Assembly (NCBI GenBank): GCA_022316685.1
Contig: JAKJHU010000065.1
Span: forward strand, 4,334,322 to 4,398,321
Length of the DNA: 64,000 bases
Direction of reading: 5' to 3'
DNA from: Progne subis subis
Taxonomy: Eukaryota; Chordata; Aves; Passeriformes; Hirundinidae
Made by a program: the position numbers and the translations under genes. Under the pieces are notes generated by a model. The model ran no database searches. It was not told the origin of the DNA and saw only the letters and a list, made by a program, of their open reading frames with translations. Below, one piece after another: positions 16,383-29,891 of this stretch; the stretch's first letter is position 1; each line of letters opens with the position of its first letter.

Positions 16383-19300
16383 AAACCAGCCAGTGATAAC
16401 AGAACCTAATTTCTCTTTGTGTAAATAACTTGGGTCACTCTCTGATGTTTTCTCTATGTCCATCCTCCAATGCATCTTCCAGAACATGGAAGGAATAAAC
16501 CAGGTGTGAAAAGTGGAGAAGGAAAATGAGCCCTTCCCTTGGGAAGGGAACAGAAGATTCTGCCACATCCAGAGGGGAGGAGAAAAAGGAAAAGGGTTTG
16601 AGAAGCTGAAGTAGTGGCAGAGGGAGAAGAAATAAGAGGCGAGAGAAAGGGTTTGTGGCCATGAATTGCAGGGCAGGCAGAGGACACCAGTGACCCGAAG
16701 GGTTCGGCACCTCCTTGCCATTAGGCAGCTGATCCCAATAATACATCTCTGCTCAAAGGGCATACACAGCCTGGCTCACCCAACACAGGTGCAGGAGGAA
16801 AATGAGGAAAATGGGAGATGGAACTACCAGTGTGTTTCCAGCAGGTTTTGCAGCCTGTGCTGAGCACCTTGGTCCTAGTTGCACTGTTCCCAGACACCAA
16901 CACCATTAGATCAGGAGGGAGCTGATTTAATCAGTTATTAAAATAGTCAAATCATTTGATTTAAATGATAAGGACCATTTTAATTTTGCTGCTGCTGCTC
17001 AGAAGGCAGAGGACTGGACTGAAGCTGGAGCTTTTGAGGAAAGGCCAGATAGTGACAGGCAGAGCCAGGGAATGAAAACGTGGCACCACCTCTGTTTGAG
17101 AAGAATTATTTGCCCAGAAGGAGCCCAGCTCCAGAGCAACATCCCTGGAACCTCTTCAACACAAATAGTAGGGAGTTCATTCGTACAGCAAAAGATTTTC
17201 CTGGCCTCATTTACCCCTCCACATTCACTACACCTCTCCATTTCAAAAGCCACCACGGGAGCACTCTGCGCTGGAAGGCTCCTGCTTTGCACCAAGATGT
17301 TCTCTGTTCTGCTGCTGCTCCGTGCATCTTCTGGCTCCCTACCACTGAAGGAAAAGAAATCTGTTTACAAGACACAGACTGCTTTGTGTAAACCACAGCC
17401 ACGAGCTGCTGGCTGCGTGCTGTCCCAGCCCAGCAGTGCCTCCTTCCCCAGCACAGAGCTCTCCATCAGCGCAGCTCCAGGGGTGTGTTGCTATTAGGTC
17501 ATGTCACCGGGGACTGGAAAGCACCAGACTGTGCCCCGTGTCTTAAAAATCCAGATGTGTGGTGATTATCTCATGATAGCCATCAGAGAGGTCCTGTTGT
17601 AATGATATTTCTAATACTTTAGCCTCAGGAGTTCTTAGGCTGGGATCAGCCTGCGCTTGGAGCTGGAGCAAGCTGTGTGCTCAGGTCTGCTGTGTGAAAC
17701 ATTCACTGAGGTCCTGGAGCTGCCTGCTCCCTGAAAAGATGGAGCTGTTACGTTTTCCTGAGTGCACATGGTGTAACCAGATCATTTCTAGTTGGGAGGA
17801 TGGATAGCAATGCTCCAACCACTGATATCACTAAGTATAGTTGCATGAGATGAAATAAGAATACCCTTACTGTTAATCACACTCGCCTTTTTATTACCTG
17901 ATTCTATGGTAATAGGTTGTTATAGTTCTTATGTTCTTTCTGTATGTTGATCATCCTGGGGGCTGCAGCTGCAGCAGGAGTGGAAGCACCCGGGGAAATG
18001 ACTCACCTCCCTCGGGCCAGATGTGGATTTTGACCCAGCAAACCAGAGGAACACTGACACAAAGGTGGAGTGTTGTGTTATTCAGGGAACAAAGCGTCAC
18101 AGCAAATGACTGCCTTGAGTTTGGTGTGTTCCTTAATAGACTTGTGAAGTAAGCACGAAGGAAATGTCCTTACTGTTTATTACAAAACGTCAATGTACAA
18201 ACACCGGCAGCTGCAGCTGATCTGAAGGATGCTGTGGTTACACCAGGTAGTGCCCCACTCTGCTGCTGGGAGTCTCTAGCCCCACACAGAGCTTGTTCAG
18301 GCTTCAAGAGACAGCAGGAGGCTCCTTTTTTCTTGATGCTTCTTAAAAATCCCTCCCTTCTTCCCACTAAACGTACTAGCACTGTTGGATGCAGCTGCCA
18401 GCAGCACGATTTCAGCTTCTGCCGAGCTCGCAGGGCCCCGCAGGAGGGACGCCTGTGAGCCCTGCGACTTGCACTCTTTGCAGTCATGTCCCAGGACACT
18501 CCTGGCACTGCTAACACGTCTTCCCTCTGCAATTTGCCATAATAGCAGCATCCAAGCTCTTGCCAAGGATGGGTTTAGCCCCGGTGAGCTTCCAAGGACT
18601 CCTCCCTTGAAGCGGCAGATGCATCGGGCTCTGAAGTGTCCGTGTACCCTCCGAGTTTCAGTAGGAGCTTGGAAGACAGGCAACCTTCCCCTAACCATCC
18701 CAAAGGGCAGAGAAAATGCCCTCCATCCCCCTTTCCCTGGAGCTGGGAGGTGGAAAGGAGGAGGCTGGCATGGCAGTGAAGGGCAGGTTTGTGGCTGTCC
18801 CACTTCCAGCAGTTTCTGCCGTCCCCCACTGGCCTTGCGGGAGCTCTGCAGGCTTCTCCCCTGCGAGAACACCCCCTGAAAAAACCCTCTTCCCCCATGC
18901 AGAACTCAGAAGTAATGCACAATCTCTCCCCTTCCCAGAAAGCAGGCTGTGTGAGTGTGTTTGCACATGTGTGCACGCCAAGTTTTAGCCCAAGGAGAGT
19001 TTTATACCTGACTTACAACCCGCTGAAAGAATTTTATTATGGAAGCAGTGACATAGCTTGATAGTAATGCACACACACCACTGCAGTGCCAGGGGTTTAT
19101 AAAGCTTTGATGAGGTGTGTGTACAGCAGGTGACATCCCCAGCACAGGCAGAGCTGGCAGTACCTGGCTGGGAGCCTTCCAGCAAGGGGCTGGTGGCCCC
19201 AGGGTGTCTGGCAGCACTCTGGAGGTGGCTCCTCACACAGCAGACCTGGGAAAGGGACAAGGACACGAGTTCAAATAGCTCACGGTCGGCAGGAGTTCCT

Positions 19301-20027
19301 TCAAGTGAGAAATCCTTCTCCTTATTTCTGACCAACAAAACCAATTTTGTGGGTGCAGCTATTGATCAGCTTCAGGTGAGTTCAAGGCAGAACTCCTCCT
19401 CCAAGCCCTGGCGAGGATTATCTGCTCTGTAGTGTGCCCACTGGCATCAGAGCCTTGCAGCAGTGGGTTTCTGCTGCCATTGGCCATGAAATGAGATGTC
19501 CTGGCTGGTGCTGTCGTGTTTGAAGGAGCTGGGACATCTCTGAACAGCCAGGTAACTCTGGAGCACCCCTGGGGACCAGGTATTAATTAGAATATAAAAC
19601 TGTCATCGACAATGGTCTTGCATTACTGCTGCTAAGAGGATAAAATCTTCCATTGCCCTATGGTTTCTGAGGGTGCAGTCATGGCTAAAGCTGGGCTGGA
19701 GACAAGAAAGAGAAATTCTGGCCAATTGGTCTCTAATTCATGCGTGGGTGGCATTCAGTACCCAGTTTGCTTTGCAGAAAAAGTAGAGGTGAGGGGCTAT
19801 TGTAAAAAAATGTACTTGGGCTACAGCACTTGATTCCAAAATTTTCCTAGAAAAGAACAAATACACCTTTATAAAAACATAACAAAGTGGTTTCTATTGC
19901 CCATCCCTCTCCTGTGTGAGAAGCTGCCTGGAGAGCAATTCTTGTGCAGCTGATGTTCTGAAGGGATGGATTCACAAGCTATGACACAAATGCAGTAGGA
20001 GCAAAACAGCAGCTTCTGTTTAGAGAG
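16383..20027. other. Non-coding stretch
   Basis: 3.6 kb without a defensible exon. Open frames near 17.1-17.5 and 18.3-19.0 kb overlap on several frames and both strands. No tandem repeat or mobile element recognised. Confidence 0.4.
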
Positions 20028-20092
20028 TCACTGCATCACCAAGGCTGGAAAGGATCTCCAAGGTCAGAGAGTCCAATCTTTTGACCTGATCT
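20028..20092 (-). mobile_element. Short diverged CR1 tail
   Basis: CACTGCATCACCAAGGCTGG, then AAAGGATCTCCAAGGTCAGA and GAGTCCAATC, resembles the reverse complement of an older CR1 subfamily 3' end. Confidence 0.5.
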
Positions 20093-21407
20093 GCACTCAG
20101 CTGATCTGCAGGGATCTCTGCGCTGCCATTTTTACTGAGTTCACCTATGGAGTTTATGGGGTGAGCACAGGAAACAGAGCCCAGATTTGACACATGAACA
20201 AAATCTGTGGGATTTAAAGCTCTCCACGGACCTCGGGTCATCTGTGCAGCTGCTCAGCTCTTACCTGGGACAGCTGCTGTGAACAGCCTGGAGACACAGG
20301 ATTGTAGCCTCCAAAGAGCCCTGGTGCTCTGACTGCCTCCTCTGTGTGTCAGAGGGCCCACAAGATCAGCTCTCTGCTGCAGGGAGCTGGCAATCCATTG
20401 TTTAGCACTTTCCTGGCAGTGCAAGAGGTGAGAGCAGGAGAGGTGGAGAGCAAAGCCCAGCGTCATCATTTCTAGTAAGATCAGATGAAGATACTGAGGA
20501 ATTCTTTTGTTTAACATGAGACTAGGAAGCAGTTTTAATATTCAATATGATTAATTTACAACAAGTTCTGAGTAGATTAATTACACATACATCGTGTTTC
20601 TTTTCCCAGATGCTCATTTATCCAGACAACTCTGCGAACCACCCATGAGAGCAGCGTTCCCCGTGCTCTGATCATATTCTCTGGTGTTCCCAGGCTCAGG
20701 CTGCTCAGCTGAACGATGGACGGGCTGTGCAGCAGCTGAGCACGGCCATAACAGCCTGTGGAACAATAAAGCATCGTGCAGGAAAGCCTGGGGCTCTGTG
20801 CCACAGGAGTTTCAGAGCAAAACTTCCAGTAAATCAGTGTTTCCTCGCTTCCAGTCATTTCCTCCTGGCTCTTAAATGATGGCCAGGGGATGAGGTTGGT
20901 TGTGGCCTGGTTTATCTGCAGCTCCAAAACAATGCATCACCCCAGGGTCCTGTGAGGGAAGCCTTTGGCATCTTCCCAGTCATTAACTTTTCTCAGTTGT
21001 TAATATGAGGGTTGCCTAATTGCCAAGCCTCCTACTTTTAGATCATGTGGGGAGGTGTGAGGGAAATGCTGTTCAGACACAAACTGGTCACTTCTCAGCT
21101 TCAAAGGGCCAACAGAAATTCTCTCCTTGTTCCTTCTCTTGGGCTGTGGTGACACCGAGGGCTCCTGCTGAGCTCTTGCCAAGGCTGCAGCCAGGGCACA
21201 GCCCTTTCCCAGCTCCTCCTGGGCAGCAGGAGCACTGTGGGGCTGCTTTTGAGAGCTGTCTCCTGACAGGAGTGTGGCAGTGTGTGCAGCAGGAGCCTAT
21301 GGTGGATTCTGTGGCTCATGTTTCTGCAGATGTTTCCTGCAGCCTGCTGCAGAGTGAGGCAGCTCCTGGTGTCTGTGGAACCAGCTGCTTGGCTGGCAGG
21401 GTGGGCA
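20093..21407. other. Non-coding stretch
   Basis: No gene or repeat recognised. Confidence 0.4.
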
Positions 21408-21600
21408 GGCCCTGGCACAGGGTGCCCAGAGCAGCTGTGGCTGCCCCTGGATCCCTGGAAGTGTCCCGAGGCCAGGTTGGACATGGGGGCTTGGAGCAGC
21501 CTGGGACAGTGGAAGGTGTCCCTGCCATGGCAGGAGAGGGACTGCATGGGCTCTGAGGTCCCTTCCCACCAAACCAGTCTGTGATTCTGTGATTATTCTG
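21408..21600 (+). mobile_element. CR1 LINE 3' end fragment
   Basis: From GCCCTGGCACAGGGTGCCCA through GGATCCCTGGAAGTGTCC and CAGCCTGGGACAGTGGAAGG to GTCTGTGATTCTGTGATTAT. The 3' end carries the expected TTCTGTGAT repeats. Confidence 0.92.
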
Positions 21601-23807
21601 TCTTTATTTTCACTTGTGAACAGATTCCAAGTCTACAGCGGTATCAATGCCTGCATCACACACACAGGGCTGCTCCATGGTGAGCTCACAGTCCTGCTGT
21701 CCTTTCTCCAGGAACTATAAACACCAGGCTTTTCTCAAGTTTTCTCTTTTCATTCTATATTTTTAGAATTAATTCTCTCACCCCTCAAAATCTTGCCTAA
21801 TTGTCAGTCCTGGAATAAGCCCCTTCCTTTCTGGTGCGGTGGGAATCTGCAGGATTTCTGCTGGCTGCCTTGATGCCTGTAGGTTTTGGGCTCAATGAGC
21901 TTATGCAGAGCTGTGCTCGTGCTGGAAGTTAAACTTTGTCTTTTACAGAGTCCGCAAGATGAGCAAGGAGGATTTCCAGTTCCTCACAGCAGAAGCTGTG
22001 TCCATTTGGCACCTTCTGCCATTCCAAGGCAGACTGTGAAATCTCCAGGACAGTTTGATGATGCAGCGTTAAAACAACCTTCTGCCTGTGCTGGTAACCT
22101 GCCATGGCTTGGCTGAACTACCTGGAGCTAAAGAGCCACATATGCATTTGCATTTTCAGAGGGAATTTCCTGTGCAGTCTGAATGCACTTTTTTAGTGAC
22201 AGCAGCCTATTGGACACTGCCTTGGCTCACCTGGAGCACTCTTGGCTTTCACCGCGGTGTCCACGTTCACATTGTGGCTGTTGAAAAGTTACCAGAGAAG
22301 CTGCTCCATGTTTTCCAAGAAGCTCTTTTGAATTCTCCACTAAATGCTAAGCAGATCTCTGCTGTGCTGCCATTTTTGGTGAGGTTTCAAATGGTTTGTT
22401 TTTGTGCTATGATGAATTTTAATAATTGCTATAAGTACGCTATTAGTCAAAATGAAGGAGAAAGAAACCCAATTATTAAACTAGACTGCTGTGACTGGAA
22501 TCTATAGCTGATATATTAAAGCCCAACTGTCATGCTTAATAATTAACTCAACCCACTGGCAATACTGGAAAAGAAAATGAACATTAATAATGAGTTAACT
22601 GATCATTATTTCTTCTCCCTCCTGCCATTAGAACAATACCTTGCAGTATATCAATTAAAGAATTTTACATCATATGCACTGTGTGCTTTCGCCAGTGCTT
22701 TGCTACCTCCTGCTTTCCCAACACTGTTTTTATGGAATGAATGGATTTTTCCAAGCCTTTCTTTGCTGCCTTGGGCTGTGTGAGGCCTGAGGAAGCCAGG
22801 ACGGGGTGCAAACAGTTACTCAAAATGCCCTGTTTGCACCTGAACCAAAGAGGAATGATCCATACCTGCCTGTGAGGGCTTTTTGAGCACTCTGGGACTT
22901 CTGATTCAGGTCCTCACTCAGCACAGCTCACCCTCCTGCTGCAGCCAAAATCTTGGCTTTGCCGTGCTGCTCTCTCAGCGGGTTGGGAGACAGAGCTCTG
23001 CACAGGGAGGCCCCTGCCCACCCTGAGAGGTGTGCTGATGTCCCCTGGAAAGCCCCACCTTTGGTGGAGTGCCTTCATGACCGAGATTTTCCCCAAATTA
23101 TTTCAGAAGCCTGGGGTTTTCAGTGATCGATGTCCTTGCAGGGAGGGTGGATAGGCTCTCGTTAAGCAGTGCCCTCAGTCACACGTGGGAGCCGCTTCAA
23201 GGGACTCATTTGAATTTGGATTTTATCTCTGCATCTCAGCAAGCTCTGCCAGCTTCATCTTGCAGTCCTTGCAAAATGCAGGGTTTGGGCTCTGAACCTG
23301 CTGATAATTGCAAGGGAGTCAGAGAAGCAGTAGAAACATTGCAGAAATTCAGAGTGCTACCTGAAGTTATCGCAGAGATGATGATTCCCTGTGTGTGTGG
23401 CCCTCTGAAATGTTCTGAGGTCTTCAGTGCTCACCAGAGCTTGGGATTAGCCAGATCCCTTTGTGCATTTACCTTTTTGCTTGGTTTTGGTTTTTATTTG
23501 AGAGGAGCCCAAACTCTCCAAACAGAAACCTGGACTTAATGACGTCAATAAGAGCTTATCATATACAGGGCAATGCCCAGAGTGTCCCCAGTGGGCTGGA
23601 GGGATTGATTTCTTTTGCCCCTTGCTGTTCCTGATGAGAGGGCTGGATTTAGACACAGCTGTGTTTGGGGGATGGCTGGACTTGAAAACACCTTTGTTTC
23701 TGTGAAAACACCCATCCTCCACAAAGGCAGTGTGTGCTTGGGCAAGAGCATTCCCTCCCCACTGCTGGCCTTTGCCATTCCTCCCCTGCTGTCCCCTGCT
23801 CCCCTGG
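21601..23807. other. Non-coding stretch
   Basis: AT-rich at 22.3-22.7 kb. No gene, RNA or repeat recognised. Confidence 0.4.
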
Positions 23808-23868
23808 GCATGGTCTGTAAGGTCCCTTCCAACCCAAACCAGTCTGATTCCCTGCTTCTGTGATTCCC
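23808..23868 (+). mobile_element. CR1 3' tail
   Basis: GTAAGGTCCCTTCCAACCCA, then AACCAGTCTGATTCCC and TTCTGTGATTCCC. Only the extreme 3' end is kept, and it abuts a minisatellite. Confidence 0.75.
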
Positions 23869-24183
23869 ACTGCAGTCCCAGTTTCCTCCTGGACTCCCAG
23901 TCCCAGTTCCCTCCTGGATTCCCAGTCCTGCCAGGAACCGCACACCTCCCATGGCCGAATGTGACCAGCTCCAGTCCCAGTTCCCTCCTGGTCTCTTCCA
24001 GTCCCAGTTCCCTCCTGGTCTCTCCCAGTCCCAGTTCCCTCCTGGTCTCTCCCAGTCTCAGCTCCCTCCTGGTCTCTCCCAGTCCCAGTTCTCTCCTGGA
24101 TTCCCAGTCCCAGCTCTCTCCCGGTCTCTCCCAGTCCTGCCAGGAGCCACACCCCACTCCCATGGCCAAGTGTGACCAGCTCC
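23869..24183. repeat. 27-bp pyrimidine-rich minisatellite with a flanking 49-bp duplication
   Basis: Units of CAGTTCCCTCCTGGTCTC plus CCAGTCC-type spacers repeat about every 27 bp, giving open frames on both strands. A segment of about 49 bp, TCCTGCCAGGA...GTGACCAGCTCC, occurs at 23929-23977 and again at 24135-24183, so an outer duplication encloses the inner array. Confidence 0.9.
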
Positions 24184-26426
24184 AGCCTGGCTGGGGAAGC
24201 CCAGGGCCGGGCATGTTGTGTCCAGGAGGGCAGAGCTGAGCTGGCTCCAAAGCAGCAGCAGCCCCTGCTCAGCAGTGACTGGGGCAGCTGAATCTCCTGA
24301 ATTCCCTGAATTTCCTCAAGGACGTTGAGCTCCAGCTCGGGGTTTCAGGCTGTTCCAGGAAATCTCCCCGTGAGCTCTCCAGAGGTCAGCTGCTCCCGAG
24401 CACAAGGGCAGCAGGAAAGCGACTGCCAGCCCTCACCTTGGTGCCGGTGATGAAATACCAGAAAAGCACCTAGGAAAGATGTTGTCCTGCAGCTTGGGAA
24501 GGAAAAAGAAAGGAAATCCCTGGACTTAGGAGCTGGTTGTAGGATTGAGAAAGGAGGAAGCGCTACTTTTGCATGTGAAAGAGACACCAAAGTATCTTGA
24601 GGCTGCAAAGGGATAAACATTCTTTGCAGAGAAAGTTTTCCCAAATGAGAAGTTAGCTGTGGCAATGGTGGGAGTGGTTCGGGGCCCTGACTCAGTGCAT
24701 GGAGGGGATTTACTCACCCAGTGGCTTTAGATAAATCCCCCTGATGCCGACCTCATCTGACACTTTTCATTTTTCTCTATTTACCAGGAACCAAAGTACA
24801 AGCCTCTACTCCAGGAACCATTGCCAAGGAGATGATTATTCATTAACTCTGGGTAAGGAAAAATGGGCTTAGCAACACCTAAGATCTCTGGGGGGAGTCT
24901 CTATATTAATTTCCTGTCAAATTCCTGTTGGTATTCTGTGTAAGCATTACTCCTAATTAATAATGCAAAATAACTAGAAAGTAGCAGAAACCCCAAAGCA
25001 AATATTGCAATTTTTAGCCAGAAGGGGTTTAATTTGTATTGTTTTATGCATCCTTTGCCTCTGATACGTGAATTGTTTCTGGTGCTGTCACCTGAATAAT
25101 TGACTGTGCACTTTCTAGAGAAACTACAGCTAAAGGACATTTTACCTCTCAGTTAGAAATGGTGGAATAATAATTGCTAATAATGTGTTTGGTTCGATTT
25201 TCACCATCATTGTTGAGCATATTTCTTATTAATAAATGCCTTCATTAGCAGATCAGTGTCAGAGAATATAAATAAATTATTTGGGATGCTTCCCCCCATC
25301 AGTCACTGAATACATTTTTCTTGACTATTTCTATTCATTAAGCCAGCTGCATTCCATTAAGAAAACAATATAAACCATAGTTCAGGGAGGGGCTCTGTGA
25401 TGCTTTAAAAATCCCCAGGGAATATTTCTCTGGTATCACCATTTTTATAGCTACAATTGTTTAACCTGGAAACGCCAGGCCCTGGGTGTGATTTGCAGAA
25501 ACCACCAGAACCTTTGGGATGAACAGCCCTGTGTGTGTGGAGAGGGGAAGGACGCTGGAGTCGGGGTGTGCATGGCCTGAGGGGTCTAAAGTAAGCAGGG
25601 CTGGTGCTGCTGTCTCTGCCGGCCCCAGAGCTGGACTGCAGCATCCTCTGACTTTGAATTCCCCCCTAATAACTGCACCAATTAATGACTGCGTGGCAGT
25701 AAGAGCTGAATGCAATCCATGCTCATTGCTTAAACCTTGGGAGGATGTCTCACCTGGCAGCAGTCTCCTAGTGCCCACCAAAGCACCCATTACCATTTCC
25801 CCCACAATTAAATGGGAAACCTGTGGGCATTTAACATGGTCTCCTATAAATTCTCCACCTAAATCATCCAAAGAGGAGCCAGCATCATTTTGATGTTTAA
25901 GCAGGAATAATGTCCTTTTCATTTCAAGAGTCTACTCCCTTGTTTTTATTCCTGTGACTAATTGATCATGCATTCCTTGCTGATAAATGCCCCTTAGTGT
26001 GGTTGGTGGCAGGAATTAATGAAACCATAAATTGCACATAGTCTGTGGTGATTCTTCCCTTCGCAGTCTGTCTGGGAGAGGAAATTCCTTGGCAGGGCAG
26101 TGTGTCAGGGGATGAGAATGCCTTTGTTCTGGGGAGAGCTGCAGCACCACAGCCACTCCAGAGGTGGATAAGGAGTGAAGGGGGGTGAAAGCTCTGATCT
26201 GCCGTGACACAGCACTGCACTGCAGTGGTGGAGGTGAGAAAGGAAAGGGTCAAATACCATCCACATAACAACCCAAACCCATACCCCTCCAGTATGATCT
26301 GCATTCAGGTTAATTAGCTTAACCTGGCTGGAGATGATGGAAAAGAAGCAACAGTCTCATTAAAGAACAAAACTTGTCTTATCCCCATAGCGAACAGGGG
26401 CAGAGAGGAGTTGAGCATCATCCCTG
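24184..26426. other. Non-coding, mostly AT-rich
   Basis: 24.9-25.4 kb is strongly AT-rich with many TAAT/ATTA cores and may be an enhancer-like or conserved element, but no alignment was possible. No exon found. Confidence 0.35.
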
Positions 26427-26540
26427 AAGGTGTTGGAGGGGCTTGGAGCACCCTGGGATCGTGGGAGGTGTCCCTGCCCATGGCAGGGGTGGGATGGGGT
26501 GAGCTTTCAAAGCAATCCATGTTTCTATGGTTCATCCCAG
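26427..26540 (+). mobile_element. CR1 LINE 3' end fragment (degraded)
   Basis: GGGGCTTGGAGCACCCTGGG, then GTGTCCCTGCCCATGGCAGG, GGGTGAGCTTT and CTATGGTTC. The last bases of the tail are diverged. Confidence 0.75.
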
Positions 26541-29500
26541 GGTTTATCCATAGGCACGGATGTTTTGTCGCTGCAGCAGCTCCCTGGCAGCTCTGAGAGC
26601 CCCAGCACCCAAAACAACTCGCAGAGAAACCTCTCTTGGCCTTGCAGCCATCAGGGTGAGCACTGCAAGAGCAGTGGCCCTTGTGAAACACCCTCCTGCT
26701 GATCCCTGCTGCTCCTGGACGTGCCTGGAGCCAGCCTCACCTGCCCAGCTCTTTGTCAGGCTGCAGCAGAGCTGTTGCTGATATCAGTGCATGAGGAGAT
26801 GATTCCCCTGTGCTTTGTTGCCAGAGCAGCCCCACGCTCCTGCCAGCACCTGGAGGTGTGCAGCTCTGCAGGAGGGGCTGATTGATGGTCACTGGGCAGC
26901 CCCTGTGCCCTGGGACAGGGGCAGGGCAGGCGGGAGGATCCCGTGGCTATGAGGGGAAAAACAAAAAGGAAAAGAGGAAGAAGAGTAAAACTGAAAGGCC
27001 AAATCCACTCTTGCCTGGTAAATGCTGTCTTGGGATCTCTGACACCACTCGGGGCTCCACGGAGTGCTGGCTGAATGAACTTCCAGTCTTGTATCACAGA
27101 ATTGAGCTCCTGAAGGCATTTCCTGAAATACTAACTCAAAAGAAAGTACACAACTATTTTTATTTTCAATCATCTAGATTTTTCTATTCCATCTTTCTCA
27201 TTCCCTAGGTACCATACATCTAATGTAAAACTTGACAGGAACATGGAATATTGCCTGAAGGTAGTGGCTAGTGGTGAAATACCATCCAGTGCCTTTTTGT
27301 CCCCAGAGATGTGCAGGTTAGGCTGGTGCACATGTACACAGTGTGCTCTTACAAACTGCTCTGCTGCTTTGGGCTTACGTAGTGATGGCGGTTTTGCGTG
27401 AAATTTTTAATCTGTTCTCTGTGTAATTATGCTCTGTGTGGTATCATGTTGTTTCCAACCTGGATTGCTTCAATCATTTAATGAATGTACTGAAGAAATT
27501 CTACTTACAACTGCCTTGAAAAATCTGGAGAGGTTTTTTGCTCCTGCTAATGGACCCTGATGTGATATCACCTTTGAGACACGGATTCTGTCACTAGGCC
27601 AATGTTCAGGTCAGTGACCAAATCAATGGCTGGTTTAAAAAGAGGTTATTCTGGGTCTGTGTCTCAGGAATATCAAATAACATTTCATAAACAGACAGCA
27701 TTTCTAATTACAAGTTTATCCTGGGTCACTGCTTTTTAAAAGACCTTTTCTGGGATTGACGAACCAGGGAAAAGAGCAGCCAGCTGCCCAGGAAGGGCTG
27801 AGAGTTGGCTCTGCCAACCTCTCACCTTGGAGAGGCCACATTTACTGGGTGCTTTGTGAGGGGCTCAGGATTTGCATTTATTCATTAATTTTTTTTTTCT
27901 TGCTAAGGTTTTTATAAGTTAAAATAGGAATGTTTTTCCCAAATGTATTAAATCCCAATCCAAACTCAAGTTGCTGGGAGAAGGGAGGTTCTTCACCCCT
28001 GAGAAGAGGTGGAGGGGTGAATTTCAGACACGTGCTGTGAGTCTGCTGCATTCCTCAGTTATTTCTGGGTAGTGCCTGCCAGAGGACCTTGCTGACACCT
28101 TCATTTGGTGATGATAACTCTTGGATGAGTTTCCCAAGCAACATGTCTGAGCTGCTTCCCACTCTCACTAAAGGCAAACTGGGTGCTCAAAGGATGACTG
28201 AAACAGAACAAATATTTAAAATTTGTAAATACAAGTGAGAAGAAATGAATTACATAAAGTTAAAAAAGCCAAATTAGCATGACATTAAGGAAGAAGGAAG
28301 TGTAAATTTTCTATTAGAAACATCCTCACAGATGGACACATCAGGCTGCCACAAAACCCAGTCAGAAGTTTCAAGAGATGAAAGGCCGGATGAGTTGCTG
28401 TTATGAGCCAACATTTGATAGCTTGTGTGGGAATTTGGAAGACAAACTAGGGATATACTATCAGCCCATTGTAGTGCTGGACTAAAAGGGCTCTCGATAG
28501 GTTTTTTTTCAGAGTGAATTAAAGTGGGAGGCAAACCGGCTTGCCAAGAGGAATAGTTAGCAATTAATGAAAAAATAGCTTTGCTCTTTGTAGGCTTTAC
28601 AGATGCAAGGATGGGACAAACATTTCCTTGGCCCCGATTCAGCAGGTTCAGGGGGGTCACACAATTCACAGCACAAAGCTCCGGCCCGACCTGCGGACAG
28701 CGATCTGCTGGAGAGGCACGGAGCACAGGAAAGCCTTTGATCTCTGTGTGTGCCTGCCAGCTGGCCACTGCTGTGTCAGAAATGCCTCTGCTGTCAGTGG
28801 GGAATGTGAGTGTGACAAAGGAGAATTTCCGAGCCTGCCGTATGCAGAGCTCCTGCCTCCAGAATGTTCTGTGCCTCCAGAACGGCTGGATGGTCACACT
28901 CCTCTGCGCTCCACATGCAGAAACAGGCAAAGCCGAGCTCAGAGACCCTCAGAGGAGCTGGATGGAATCACTTGTGGGCACAGAACATTCCCTGTGGCTG
29001 CACAAGGAGCCTCCCATCGTTTCCAGGGCTGCCAGCGGTGCCAGCGGTGGCTGTGTTGTGCCAGGAGTGCCCACGGTGCAGTCCAGCCTGCAGGGACGGC
29101 TGGGCACCGAGCAGCCAGCCTGCAGCATGAGAGGGTGGGGAGCTGAGCGTGCCGGGGTGTGCAGGGAGACCTGAGGCCCAAAAGCACCTCTAAAAGGGCT
29201 CGTTCTGATGAGCTAGCCATGCAGAATTTCTCTGAGGAGCCGAGCAGTGAAGAAGAAGAGGTGCAAAACTGAAGGCCAAGGTGCTGCAGGTACAACGAGG
29301 TCCCAGCAGGTTCCCCAGGGCTGGAGCTGGGAGCAGGAACAGATCCAAGGGATGTGTTCCCTCCTGCAGCCAGGGAGGCTGTGGGGAGCGAGCCCAGGGC
29401 CACGGAGCAGGAGGGATTGCTTTGGGGAGACTCTGAACTCTCCTGGGGGCTGGAAGGGGCCCAGCACAGCCCTGCTCAGCTGGGAAGTGCCAGGCTGAGG

Positions 29501-29762
29501 AGCACAGGGCTCTCATGGGACGGCAGGAGCAGCTCAGGGAACGCGATGGTTGCAGCGACTGTCACAGCCTGCTCTCTGCCTCACAACAGCCTCTCCTCTC
29601 CAGCTTGCTCCAAGCAGCAGCCTGATTTCCGAGACCCTGCACAGAGCTGGATCCTGGGAAACAAGAACTAGACCTGACAGCCCTGGACTTCACTGAGGCC
29701 GTGAGTATTCAGGTCAAGTACAAGATAGAGACGCTTATGGACAAGTGAAAACATGTTGGGGT
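26541..29762. other. Non-coding stretch
   Basis: 3.2 kb. 27.1-28.6 kb is AT-rich and intron-like. The GC-rich 28.6-29.6 kb carries several overlapping open frames on both strands with no splice support. Confidence 0.4.
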
Positions 29763-29891
29763 TTGTTTATTTATTTATTTGGCTGTTGGTTTGGTTTGTG
29801 TTTTTTGTTTGTTTGTTTGTTTGTTTGTTTGGGTTTTTTGGGGTTTTTGTTTGTTTGTTTGGTTGGTTTGGTTTGGTTTGGTTTTTTGGTG
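29763..29891. repeat. (TTTG)n / (GGTTT)n simple repeat
   Basis: Long G/T-only tract made of TTTG tetramers flanked by ATTT and GGTTT units. Confidence 0.92.

Noticed and set aside
28581..29174. Overlapping 197- and 172-codon plus frames
   Set aside because: Different frames are equally open, with no splice-bounded exon or recognisable motif.
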